Part shown: positions 12,334 through 23,368 of the stretch, in pieces
Numbering within the stretch: position 1 is the stretch's first letter
Layout of the letters: every line of letters starts with the position of its first letter
DNA from: Distichodus sexfasciatus
Lineage: Eukaryota > Chordata > Actinopteri > Characiformes > Distichodontidae
NCBI GenBank assembly: GCA_032718565.1
Contig: JAVGVS010000002.1
Span: forward strand, 7,530,560-7,594,559
Direction: 5' to 3'
DNA length: 64,000 bases
The notes under the pieces: generated by a model
Seen by the model: only the letters and a program-made list of their open reading frames with translations
Database searches by the model: none
What the model was told of the DNA's origin: nothing
Position numbers and translations under genes: made by a program

Positions 12334-14589
12334 CCATTTGATGTCGTCTCACATTGCTCCTGAACTGAACTGAATTGAATCATATTGTGATATCATCAGA
12401 CATCAATCATTTTCCACAGTATCGATATAATATTGTTTTGTTATGAAACTTGTGATTTACACCCACACCATCCACTAATATTAGTCCAGTGCTTAAAGTC
12501 AAGGAATGGGGTAGATGTTTGGTGGCCATATCAGCCCTTTAAATGGTCACAGATTATCTCTACTGTAATTACGCAACCACATGATCTTGAAATACAGTCA
12601 AATGTACCTAGCAAATAATGTCAAAAAATACTACACACAGAGTGAACAGCACTGTGGAATCAATATTATTCTGAATATGCTGTTTCTCACTTTTAACCTT
12701 TGACTGTTTTTTACTTTATTTCACAATACTCTTGACTGAAGATACTTTGCCTGTTCTCACTAAGACCTGTTAAATGGAGAGGATAGGCACTTAGTCGATA
12801 AATCTCAAAATAAAGTTAGATCCAGTCTTTGAAATGGATAAATCAATGAATGAGTCACACCAGAGAGTCTCAACCTGAATGAGAGCAGGAAAGTGTATGA
12901 TATAGAGCAAGAGAGAGAGGGTACTGAGTGAACGAGCAAGAGAGTGAGAGATAGTACAGAGAAAGGAAAGGTATAGGGCGATAGCATGTGAACAAGCAAG
13001 AGAGAGAAGAATAAACTCAGTGTTCTAAAATCTTTCAACTACTATGATTTACACCAATGATTTCTTACATCACAATGATGAGATGCAAAGTATTCAGGAT
13101 CCTCTATCTGGACTATAGTTACACACGTTCACATGCTCACATGCATTCAGTTTCTGCTGTCTTTCACTCTGCACTTCTTCATCTGCGCCTTGCATAATTT
13201 GGTCTTTCATTCTCCGCTGAGCACATGAAGAGAACATGCCGTCAATATCATCAAAGGCAAAGCCCCATGTAACATTTGCAAATCAAATCCATTTCTCAGT
13301 GTATATGTTCTCCCATTCCCAGCCAACATGCCTGGAGGTCTATACTAATGTGATTATGAAAACCTAAATGATTACACAATATTTCAGGCTTCGCCTTTGC
13401 CTTCGCCACGCATGGAATCAGCTTCCACAGAGGCAGACAAAAAGGGCAACGCGTAGACCACACAAAAGCAAAACAAACACAAACAGTTGTTTTCCCCCAG
13501 TGTTCCCTGTCAAAGTGATACCAGCATTTTTCTTACCAAACTACGATAGCATCAACCAAAACGCCAAACCATGACTTCGAGATGAACACTACCATCTGCT
13601 GGGGGAAAAAAAACAACTATTGATTATGTGTATTAAGGGAAACAACATACGGTTTAAAGTTGCAATTAGTGCCTGGTGCCTTATGGGTGAGAACGGGCAG
13701 ATGTTGCTTCAGTCTTCTGATCTGAGCCGTATGTGCACCGCTACTTCTGACGTGCCTCATCCCTACCCAGAGACATCCGAATGGATGCAGCTGGTTTGCA
13801 GCAGAAAATAAACGAAAAAAATAAGAAAGCTTACGAAGATAACAGAGCACACATCCTCACCTATAAAAGAGGTTTGGTATAAGAAGTTACAGCCAAATTA
13901 TGATTTTGAACACAGCAGAACACATTGCACCACAAGAAAACGAGAAAATTCTGCATTTACCCCATCCATGTGGGAGCAGTGGGCAGCTGGCAGAATTTGG
14001 GGTTCTATACCTTGTTCAAGGATATATTTTAAAGGTTTGGGAAATGATTGAGAATATATGAAGGATAAAAAGAAGGTAGTGATGTGTTCTGTGAATATAC
14101 ACTCACAAATCCCTTTACTATGTACACATAATTTGCGTCTATAATCACTGAATGGCACTCTTCATTAGTCACTTTTTGTTTTGATGTAATTTATGAGGTA
14201 GAAGTTGAGCAAGATGTTTCACCCCAAGATGCTCCAGGGAGAGTGTCATGTACTGTAAATGTACTGTAAATGTACATTGGATACTGTGGACAAGCGCTGT
14301 AAATGCAAAAAAGTTTGACGTAAATAATATGTAGAACCCAATTATCAAAACTGACATGAACACACCAAACCAATGGACCTGATCCTGAACCGAGAGAACT
14401 AAGATCATTCATTGATCAAATAAAAGAGAGAGAGAATGGCAAGACCATTTACTGGATATATTATACATGATTACAGGACTGAACTGCTGAATTCTCTCAC
14501 TGTACACAAAATAGGCTTTTTAATATAAAAGCATACAGTCATGACAAATGACACCAGTTATTCAAAATCTCACTTCCAGAGCACTTTCT
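12334..14589. other. Mostly unique sequence with purine tract and SINE scrap
   Basis: A GA-rich purine tract lies at about 12900-13010. A scrap resembling the middle of SINE family A in reverse orientation (ACCCCATCC.TG.GGGAGCAGTGGGCAGCTG, then ACCTTGTTCAAGG) lies at about 13958-14024. No gene was recognised. Short frames have no coding support. Confidence 0.45.
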
Positions 14590-15044
14590 CTAAGTTACGA
14601 AAAGCGCCATCGGGCACTTCCGCATTCGTTTCCATTTCAACGTGTTTCTTTGAGATCTCTAGTTTAGCCGACAAGATGGAGAGAAATCACATCTTAGCAT
14701 TAGTGGCAGCGTTTGAAATAGATTCTCACGTCTTTGTGATGCGATTGGATAAATGAACTCTTTTCCAGCTGCTCCAGATACGCTGCCATTTGTAATGAGT
14801 TCTTGACAGTGTATGCCCCGCCCCTTTCTCAATTTTGATTGGCTAGCAAGAGACAACTGACGTTGACAAGTGCTGTTTCAAAAGTTTCAAGTTGATGCAC
14901 TCTGAGCGCTGCGACTAAAAGCGTTTCCACCGGCATATTTTTTTCCGCTGAAGGCGCTTAGCGCTCTGAACGCTGAAGCTGATAGGATTTGTACTAAAAA
15001 TAGGTGCTGCCCACACGAAAAAAACGTGTTTGGTAGACACAGGC
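14590..15044 (+). mobile_element. Interspersed repeat, longer copy, with promoter-like core
   Basis: It shares both ends with the short copy at 12247-12333, which defines it as an interspersed unit of about 455 bp. Inside are a GC box (GCCCCGCCCC, about 14815), a CCAAT-type ATTGGCTAG (about 14839) and AGCGC-rich blocks (about 14905-14985). An ATG at 14676 opens a 26-codon frame starting MERNHILALVAAFE. It may be the 5' region of a DNA transposon gene, but I could not assign a superfamily. Confidence 0.55.
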
Positions 15045-15629
15045 ACTTATATACTTTCTCAACTTACATACAGTCTTCAACCTAACTTGTTGCTCTGACT
15101 TATGCCATCACTGACACAGAAACATGCATCGTCTTCATCCTTCAGTCTTTTAGTCTTTGTTTAATAGGTCATGATGTGTCTTGGCAGTGATGTAAAAACA
15201 AGATGCAGCAACGTGGTCCATGTTAGACCTTGAGGCCACATATAGCGTTTCCATTCTGAGCTTGTGTCAGGCAGCGATCGGTGGGGGAGGAAGAGTCCAC
15301 TTTTTATGTGGGTGTGAGGCGGGGGTTGAAGGCGCTAATATGTAGATGTAATTTTGCACTTAACCCACACAGTATTTCCAAACAGTGTTAGAGTGTCATT
15401 CAAAGTTAAGTACTCACAGATACAGACTGATATAAGATTTCATAATCACTTTTAGTCAATTTATACACAGTTTGTGCAGATATGTTACATAAGATTTACA
15501 TTGAGTACGTTTAGCAGAGGGCTAGCATCCTGGAGGACTACCATCATACCTGGTGAGTCAATTCTAGTGGACTTCTACCTGAAACAAGGTGTCATTGTTC
15601 TGACCTCAAAAATAATGGAAAACCTGCAG
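15045..15629. other. Gene-free stretch, nothing recognised
   Basis: Unique sequence with a G-rich patch near 15280-15330. No gene or repeat recognised. Confidence 0.4.
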
Positions 15630-15735
15630 GATACTGGCCCTCCAGGACCCCTGCTCTACAGGGACAGTCTCCCTGGAGCAACCTTTGTCAAAAGTCTTGC
15701 TCAGAGGGCCAATGGTGGTAGAGGTAGAGGTAGAT
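15630..15735 (+). repeat. SINE-like fragment
   Basis: Contains the string CCCCTGCTCTACAGGGACAG, then CCTGGAGCAAC and CTTGCTCAGAGGGCCAATGG, the typical body of fish SINEs carrying a 'lead-time' GAGCAA/GGGCC section. Head and tail are not visible. Confidence 0.45.
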
Positions 15736-15774
15736 TAGAGCCATGAGAACTCCATGGAGATAGAGGCTGGAGAC

Positions 15775-15902
15775 AGTGAAAGAGGGTAGAGAGACAGAGA
15801 GAAAAAAACAGAAAGAGAAGAGCAGAGACAGAGAGACAGAGAAAGAGAGAGAGAGGGAGGAGGTGAGAGAAAAGGAGGGAGGGGAGAGAAAGAGAAAGTG
15901 GA
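15775..15902. repeat. (GA)n-rich tract
   Basis: A purine-only stretch of GAGAGA and GGGAGG units over about 125 bp. Confidence 0.9.
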
Positions 15903-16667
15903 GCTAGAGTGGGACCAGAGGTGAGGGAGGCTGGGTCTGTGGGAAAGGCTACCTCTTGACTCTTATTCTTTGCAGCTCTGTGAGAAAAGGTTCGTCTTGA
16001 AGGTTGCCCTGACCTTCGCTTTCGAGTGCCAATGTTTTTTTCTCTCTATCTCCACTGTGAAAGCGGTGACACAGAGCGCCACGGCCTGATAGATCCTGCT
16101 CAAATTGGCTAGAAAAAACATGTCCACTCTCCCCTATCTCAAGCAGACGTGGGATAAAAGCCCAAAAAAGGTGGATGGAGTGAGGGTAGAAGGAAAGAAG
16201 GAAGGATAGGGAGAGAAATAGAGAGAGAGAGAGAAAGAACAATTGGGCCATTGGGAAGGTAGTGGGTGACAGCCAATTACAGATGACAGGATCAGATTGT
16301 GTGTGTGGCCTCTGTGGTGCACTGCTGTTAAGAGACACACGTCCCCCGATGCCCAGCCACAAAGGAGTCCTGGGCCAGTTTGTGAAGGAAGCAAAACAAG
16401 ACCCACGACACCCCTCCTCCCTCTCTCTTTCTCCTTCCCTCTGTCCTTCTCTTTACATATCATCCTCTCGCCATCTCTTTCCCCTCATTCGTTCTTTCTG
16501 GAGAACTTTCATTAAATGCTTGGCAGGCGAAGTGAGGGTCTAATCCTGCTGTTGACAACACAGTGGGGAATCTGACTTCTTGTGTGTTTGTCTGTGTGGG
16601 ATTCAGTCTTCTGTCACTCTGTCTCTTATGATCCTCATAGCAAACACTGTTCTTCCTGAGAGGCATA
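15903..16667. other. Unique sequence, possible conserved block
   Basis: The segment 15960-16130 is GC-balanced and repeat-free. A purine patch (about 16190-16240) and a pyrimidine patch (about 16410-16500) follow. Longer open frames are driven by these low-complexity patches and are not accepted as genes. Confidence 0.4.
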
Positions 16668-16692
16668 TCTGTGTGTGTGTGTGTGTGTGTGT
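16668..16692. repeat. (GT)n microsatellite
   Basis: About 12 GT dinucleotide units without interruption. Confidence 0.95.
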
Positions 16693-18179
16693 CTATTCAC
16701 TCTAACAGCCAAAATTTCGCTCATCTTCTAAGAGAAGAAGGATGAGAAAAAACAGGATGCTTTGAACTGATGCAAGTTCTGTGGGGTGTATATCTTTTGG
16801 TTTGTCTGGACAAAAGGACATCCAGCTGGCCAATGGTGACAAGAGGTTTGGGGGTTCAAATTAAGCCTAAAACTGGACTGTGTTGTCACCATAAGAACTG
16901 CGAGCAAAAGTTTTAATCCCAAGTGGTGAGACAGTCCCAAATTAAAAGACTTTATTTAAACTTAAGTCCATACATTGAGTAGGTGAAAGGAGGGAAGAAG
17001 GGAGGGGAGACAGCGAGAGAGAAAGGGAGGGAGGGATGAGAGAGACAGGGAGGCTGGAGTGGGACCAGCAGGCAGGGGGTGCTGGGTCTGCGTGTGCTGT
17101 GTGTATGTTGAGTATATGCAGAGCCCATGTTGAAGTTGTCGGTTTGTCGTTTTTCAGTTCGATGGAAGCGAGATTCTGGCTGTTTGACAACTTCTATAAA
17201 CTCCACATTTTGGATTTTGACTCAAAATCCTGGGATCAATACCACATATTTTTAGATCAGCTCCTCCAATTTAGAAAGCAGCACCTCCAAAACTGACATT
17301 CTATCTACCTCTACTCTGGACTTTAAGGTGGATATTACTGAGTTGGTGATGCATGAAGTCAGCATCAGCAGGACATATTTATTCACTGAGCTTACATAGA
17401 CTTACAATAGGAGGAGCATGAGATCCCACTTTGGGTTTTGGTCCATTTCAGGGTTTTTTTTGCCATAAAATGTAGTGTTATTACAAGCTGAGATCCACAG
17501 ATTAGTGAAGGCGAAGTAGCACTCTGACAAAGTCGGAAATGCTACATAAATAAATATGAATGAAAGTGTGTTAAACTGAATAGGAACTGTAAGCCTTCGT
17601 GCCCAGAAGTATGGAAATCACCATCATACACACACCACAAATATCTAGCATTACACACTGCTTCCCAGACCTTCTGAATAACCTCAGAAAAAGACAGTCT
17701 TTAAAAGCAGGCAGCACCTTGTTATCATCATGTAAATTCTCTTCTTTCTTTTACTCCCGAACTCTTCAGGGCTTAATTGGTTGAAGTGGCGGTGAAATGC
17801 TGTACATAGAACCAGTAGTTTTCCATTAAGAACCAGCTGTTTCCGCATACTTTACACGTTTGCTGAATTACGCTTAATTACACAGTGATAGAAGATGGAG
17901 TGCCGTGCTATTGACAGCAAGAAACTAATAAATGCACAGCACTTCAAATTAGCTGGAGTGGTTTAGATTGAAAAAAGGTCTGGAATTCTGCTGTGTAAAT
18001 GTCTCTGTTTCTGGAAACAGTTCAAAAAGCTGCAGATTTCTGAAGCGAGTTTTTCCTCCACACATGCACAAATAAATCTACAGCGCAGCGCAGTAGCATT
18101 GACTCTCTATAAGTATGTTAAGGTGAAAATGGAAATTAATGACTTCACATTGCAAAGGGAAAACTCTATGGGGGATGTG
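16693..18179. other. Gene-free stretch, nothing recognised
   Basis: A GA-rich patch lies at about 16985-17050. No coding exon or mobile element was recognised. Confidence 0.4.
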
Positions 18180-18208
18180 ACAGTGTGTGTGTGCGTGTGT
18201 GTGTGTGC
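18180..18208. repeat. (GT)n microsatellite
   Basis: GT dinucleotide run with one GC interruption. Confidence 0.9.
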
Positions 18209-18594
18209 ACACATGCATGTAATTAGCCCTCTGTTTACCTCATCGGAAAACATGAACATTTCAGCGTTATGAAGGAGACTTGGCAGGTCCACATGAGGCA
18301 ATTTGCTTTACAAACCAAAAATGCAGCTTTAATATGAGAGACTGATCTCAGCGAAAAATGAAGTTTATAGCCTGACGTCTATCTTTTCAGTTCGCCTCAC
18401 AAATCCAGATAACCAGATCATTGAGTTTGTCTACACGCATATTCAACCTTTAACTGGCCTGTTAGCGGCCCTCTTAACATTACAGGATCAATACAGCCGA
18501 CACTGAGAGCCGTGTTCTGCTCTGTCTTACAAATGGCTAATTTAGTTGGTGCTAACAAGCACTTTAACAACCAAGTATTTTCTGAACTGATGAA

Positions 18595-18734
18595 ATGGAG
18601 GGAGAGAGGGAGAAGAAAAGAGAGTGAGAGAAGGAGAGGAAGAGTGAGAAGAGAAGAGATAAAGGAAGAGGGAGATACAGAGGGAGAAAGATGGGGGAAG
18701 GAGAGAGAGAGAGAGCGAGAGAGAGAGAGAGAGC
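18595..18734. repeat. (GA)n-rich tract
   Basis: A purine-only stretch ending in a clean GAGAGA run near 18700-18734. Frames across it on either strand are low-complexity artefacts. Confidence 0.9.
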
Positions 18735-19087
18735 AATTAAGTTTTGGATTTGGAAAACTGGAGGTATGAAATTGAAAGTGAACCAAAACTGCAGTGTTAT
18801 ACTACAATTAGGCCCTTAAACCAGGGTGTGAATTAGAACCTCATCCACTACAAGTATGAAAATAAAACCAATTAGTGTAAAAAAGGGACACAATGTGTGG
18901 TCGCTTCAGTAAATCATATCATAGAGAGGTATCTCTTTACAGAGAAAATATTATGAAGAATTACAAAAAACGCAAATGCATCTAACACTGCAATTTACAC
19001 TAAAGGTCACACCATCTCACTCCATGCAATATCTACACGTCACATTTTTCAACACACTAGACATGGATTTCAACTGTAATTAATTTA

Positions 19088-19339
19088 GGGGGAAAGGTGG
19101 CATAACGGTAAGGTTTTTTCCCCGTGATCAGAAGGTCGCAGGTTCAAATCCAGGGCCGGTAAAGTTACCTCTGAGGTACTCGTGAGCAAGGTACCGTCCC
19201 CAAGCACTGCTCTCCGGGCGCTTGTTAGCTGCCCACTGCTCCCTCACGGATGGGTTAAATACAGGGGTCACATTTGGTTGTGGTGCACTGTGTGCTGTGG
19301 TGTGTTCACAATGAAAAATAACTAACTAACTTTCAATTT
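19088..19339 (+). mobile_element. tRNA-derived SINE (family A)
   Basis: Full order of the family: A-box-like GGTGGCATAACGGTAAGG, B-box-like GGTCGCAGGTTCAAATCC, body GAGCAAGGTACCGTCCCC and CTCCGGGCGCTTGTTAGCTG, then TGGTGCACTGTGTGCTGTGG and a tail of degraded AATAACTAACTAAC units. The B box matches the tRNA consensus GGTTCAAATCC exactly. It is not a tRNA gene, because no cloverleaf closes. Confidence 0.85.
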
Positions 19340-19800
19340 GAGTCTGGTCAATATTGTCTGTGAGACCCCCTGTTTGGCCACCAAAAGCTGACTTTTTTCT
19401 TACTTTATGTTCTTGGTCATCTTCATCTACTATGATGTGTTTGCCTTGTTATTACAGATGACATTAAAACCTCCTCCATCCTTCCTGCTGCTCCTCAGGA
19501 TTTTAAAGATTTTTGATAATATGCAGTTACAATAAGATACCCAAATCTACAAAAACATTTTTACTTCTACTTACATAGGAAGTTCTCTGAAAAGTACAAA
19601 AGTAAGAAAGAAAAGAGTATTTGAATTTAACAGCAGGATAGCTTGTATTAAATGTGGTTTCTAGCACAATTTCCTACATCAAAGAGCATTAAACGATGAC
19701 CAAAGTACTATCCAATATACAGTCAAAGTCCTGGTTGAACATTATTGTAAAATGCTTTCAATAGCACTGGGACATGCTGCAGCCTACGGCCATACAAATG

Positions 19801-19979
19801 AAAGTGAGTGATTACATCACATCACAGCACAGTAGACAATGCACCACAACGAAATGTGACCTCTCTATTTGACCCATCCGTAAAGGAGCAGTGAGCAGCT
19901 GACGTGTGTAGCACCCGGGCAGCAGTGCTTGGGGACGGTACCTTGTTTATGAGTACCTCAGGGGTACTCTTACTGGTCC
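19801..19979 (-). mobile_element. tRNA-derived SINE (family A), head missing
   Basis: In reverse orientation it starts with the tail (AAAGTGAGTGATTA), then CAC-rich section, ACGAAATGTGACCTC, ACCCATCCGTAAAGGAGCAG, CAGTGCTTGGGGACGGTACC and GAGTACCTCAGGGGTA. It stops near ACTGGTCC, before the tRNA-like boxes. This is a 5'-truncated insertion, as expected from target-primed reverse transcription. Confidence 0.8.
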
Positions 19980-20953
19980 ACCTGCCACCTAGATATACAA
20001 TACAACATTATCAGTACATTATCTTAATAACAGGAGCTTGGATCTGTGTGTGTGGGTGCACACTCACAAGACTCCACAGCTTAGCTTGTCCTTAGTGTCT
20101 AGACGCTCTATGTATAGCACAAACGTCAGTTGCTTAGATTCTTATCGCTGCACAACTCCAATGGGACCAACTTAGAAAACGGCTGAAATATTTCTCGAGG
20201 TGGAAAGTCATTTTGGCCAGAAGTGTAATCAGTGGCCTCGAATCACATTTTACAACCGTGACCTCCTCCTTCATGGTCCAAGGGCTTTAAAATCATGATT
20301 ATAAGTAATTTCTCATTTTCTGCAGAATATATTTGTGCTAACAGGCCACCGACTCGCCTGTGGATGCAGATGAGTACATTACAGAAGGAAGGTGGGTGGA
20401 CGGAGTTGGTGGTGGTGGTGATGGCAGTATGGCGCTGGTGGAAGTGTATGGAGCTTATTTTCCCTTTTGCTGAGAAGCGGAAGCGTTGCGTCCGATTTAC
20501 TGCTGGCATCTCTCCTGTCTAATCGGCCATTTAATCAAATGCATCTCATGATCGTTAATCTGAGCAAGTAGCCCACAGGAAAAGCACCAGCATGACGACT
20601 CTGCAGTAAGAAACCAAGCGACTTTCTCATTGTCGTTCATTGTCTTGTTATGTTGAGTAAATACAGGAATGGTTGTTTTATCGTGCCTTGAATTTGTGGC
20701 CTGCTGAGAGTTTATAAAGTCTGAGTTGAGACACATGTTCTCTTTCTCCGTCAGCAGTAACATGATATAAACACAGCACTGGAAATAATTACAGCTCGGT
20801 GTGCAAAAGTAGGATAGTTTAAGACACTAAAAAGCTATGAAACATAACAAAATTACACTATTGTTGTAAAAAACACAATACAAAAATTGCTTTGACATTG
20901 TTGTGTGTGAATCATTCTTTTTTTAGACTTAATCCAAAAACTCTTAAATCAGT

Positions 20954-20961
20954 GTTTATAG
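20954..20961. repeat. 8-bp target-site duplication, left, of outer hAT
   Basis: GTTTATAG immediately precedes the element end TAGGGCTGGGC and is repeated exactly at 23245-23252, directly after the opposite end GCCCAGCCCTA. An 8-bp duplication is the hallmark of the hAT superfamily. Confidence 0.9.
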
Positions 20962-21460
20962 TAGGGCTGGGCAATTGATCATAATATATTTTCCCATATT
21001 GATTGACACTCATTTTTATCAGGATTTTTTTTTCTCATACTGATAGTTTGAAAGCATCTGGACTAAAACCTGAGATTAGTTTAACATTTTATTAACTTAT
21101 AAAGGAAATAACATGCATTAACAAAATAAATTAAGAAATATATATATGAACACACATGCACTTATTCACATGTTTCAATTTTAAGATACAGTGAAACGTA
21201 AACATTGTAGAACAATTAACCAACATATAAAGCAAATACAGTGTACAGAAGACTCCTACCAAGCAAACATCTCAAATGTTTGTAGATGTAGCACAAAACC
21301 AAACAAAGTAAACGGGTGAATAACTTATTCAAGTAATGAACTGCATCATCATGCATCATCTATCAAGACAATACAGGTTAGCTAGTTTAATCTTAAAGTT
21401 ATTAAAACAATATAAAAAACACCAACAGCTCTGACTGCTCACATCAAATAAACATCCTGC

Positions 21461-22447
21461 TAGGGGTGGGCGATATATCGAATATACTCGATGTATCTTG
21501 GCTTGTTCCATGTGCGATGTACTAAAAGACGTGACCATCGAGTATAAATCCCAGCGTTATTGTTAAACAGACAGCATGTACTTCGCTTTCGAGTTTTGCT
21601 TTTCTGCCCCGTCAAAGTGGACAGCTCGCTCCCCCGCCCAGCCAGAAAACTCCTAGCGCATGCGCGTTTTGTACTGCTTTCGTGTTTCGCACCCCGACTA
21701 TGGCGTCACATCAATGCCAAAACTAGAGCCTTGCCGCAAAAATTCCGCGGGCGTAAATTTCAAAGTCGCGAGTGCAAATGTGAAACTCCACAGCATAAAA
21801 TAAAGATCATATGTGATCATATTGCGCACAAACTGTATTTTTCCTCTCTCGAATGTCTTTTTCCTCTCGATGTGTTAAATGCCCTCGCGCGCAAAGCAGA
21901 TTACCGACGATCGGCATTTTTGCTCGAGTGAGATTTCCACGCGCACGGTTTGAAAGGGGCGGGGTTTTGGCAGTTTGGGGGCGGGGTTTGGCAGGTTCTG
22001 CCTGCGAATCCTATTGGCCGATGGCTCCTGGTTTTTTGATTGACTGCAAGTTACAGAAAGTTTATATAGAAAAACCAAAGATGACGGAGGAAGAGGAACA
22101 GCGGCAGGTAGGTTAAACGCAAGTTATAGTTCATCGACCTTATAACTATAATTTAATAATTAGATCACACACGTTTAATAAGCATGCAATCAATGGCTCC
22201 CCTTGCCCACTTGTCTGTCCACAATATAAAGTATAAAGTTTGCTATATTATACTTTGGTTTAAACTAAAAGCATTTACTATGTCATTATATTCATTATAT
22301 TGGTGTCATTTTATACAACATAGGGCCGAATTTATCATTTACACAGTGATTTAGAGAAAATTTAAAGGTATTGAGATATATATTGTGTATCGTGATATAG
22401 CTTAAAAATATCACGATATTATTTTTATGCCATATCGCCCAGCCCTA
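21461..22447. mobile_element. Inner hAT-type DNA transposon, nested
   Basis: Ends are TAGGGGTGGGCGATAT and ATATCGCCCAGCCCTA, flanked by perfect 8-bp duplications CATCCTGC (21453-21460 and 22448-22455). Length is 987 bp. The terminal 100 bp on each side are rich in ATATCG motifs. The centre (about 21580-22030) is CpG-rich and differs sharply in composition from its surroundings. It inserted into the outer hAT, so it is the younger of the two. No transposase domain is encoded. Confidence 0.9.
21930..22107 (+). promoter_or_regulatory. Promoter-like region and putative first exon inside inner hAT
   Basis: GGGGCGGGG-type GC boxes (about 21956-21990) and a CCAAT-type CCTATTGGCCG (about 22010) are followed by TTTATATAG (about 22061). 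An ATG at 22081 then opens nine codons (MTEEEEQRQ) that run into CAG|GTAGGT, a strong splice donor at 22108. I infer the retained promoter and first exon of the ancestral transposase gene, with the downstream exons deleted. Confidence 0.45.
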
Positions 22448-23349
22448 CATCCTGCACTGCTTTTCAAATTTGTCATAGTTTGATGTGTAAATGCTGACAG
22501 TCTTGAAATCAGTCCATTTTTGATGAAAACTGACCTGCACTTGTAGAAATATTACTTTTTTGTAGCTTTATGTAGTATAAAAGCGCTGAAACTGTAGATA
22601 TAACGACTAGAAACAGTAAAAACAGTGTCTGCTTTATTGGCTTGCTGAGTTTTTATCATGTAGGAACATTCTATGAAGACCAATAAGGTTAGTGCCAGGT
22701 GGAAACACTTCTTTATTCACTTGGAATCCATCTGGATCTAGAATAAAAATATTTGATAAATCATAAATAGACTAAATAAACATCAAATAAACAGCATACT
22801 GTGAGTAGACTGCTGGTTGTTTTTGTTATTTTGTTATTCAGCTAAAAATATAAGTTTTGTCTGTAATAAAGGGGCAGATTCGACTGGACTGGAACATTTC
22901 AGTGAATGTTGTACTTCCCTTTGAGAGTTGTGTGTGCTAACAATAACAGCTCATGTGTTTACATCACAAAAAATATCCTTTATGCATTTTTATGCAACTA
23001 CTTCAGTTTTGGGGCACAGAATTCCTCACAAATATCAATATACTTTCCGTTAAGTTCAAAGTCTTGTGGTTCTGATGGTATGCCTGTGGTTTCTGTAAGT
23101 TAAACAGATTCTGAGAAAAACAAATTTATAACTGTCGCAAATTGCGTGCATTGAGCTGAAAAGGTTAAAGTAAAATATTTAACATGAAACAACCCGGAAT
23201 TTTAGAGCGATTGCTAATCACGATCGTCTGATCGCCCAGCCCTAGTTTATAGTTTATTTCAAAACCTCTTGTAGGTTAGTACAACTCTTTCTTTTGTATA
23301 AAAGATCAAAACAGGCTTTAAAAATTTCTGACATTTCATGTGCAATCCC

Positions 23350-23368
23350 ACATATTGCACAGCCCTAG
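23350..23368. repeat. Orphan hAT terminus
   Basis: ATATTGCACAGCCCTA is the reverse complement of the terminus seen at 30760 (TAGGGCTGTGCAATAT). No matching opposite end was found nearby, so it is probably the remnant of another hAT copy. The outer hAT may have landed inside or next to it. Confidence 0.55.

Larger units (their letters stand above)
20962..23244. mobile_element. Outer hAT-type DNA transposon (non-autonomous), carrying a nested hAT
   Basis: Terminal inverted repeats TAGGGCTGGGC.AT (left) and AT.GCCCAGCCCTA (right) lie inside perfect 8-bp duplications GTTTATAG. The unit is 2283 bp, of which 995 bp are a second hAT insertion plus its duplication, so the original element was about 1288 bp. 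The remaining sequence is AT-rich and I see no transposase domain, so it depended on a transposase supplied elsewhere. The unbroken target duplication argues for fairly recent insertion. Confidence 0.88.

Noticed and set aside
15949..16362. 137-codon minus-strand frame
   Set aside because: Dominated by a pyrimidine/purine patch and lacking domain or splice support. Only the 15960-16130 part looks possibly conserved, and not as coding sequence.
21560..21931. 123-codon frame inside the inner hAT
   Set aside because: It begins at a TTG, shows no transposase motif, and results from the CpG-rich composition of the element core.
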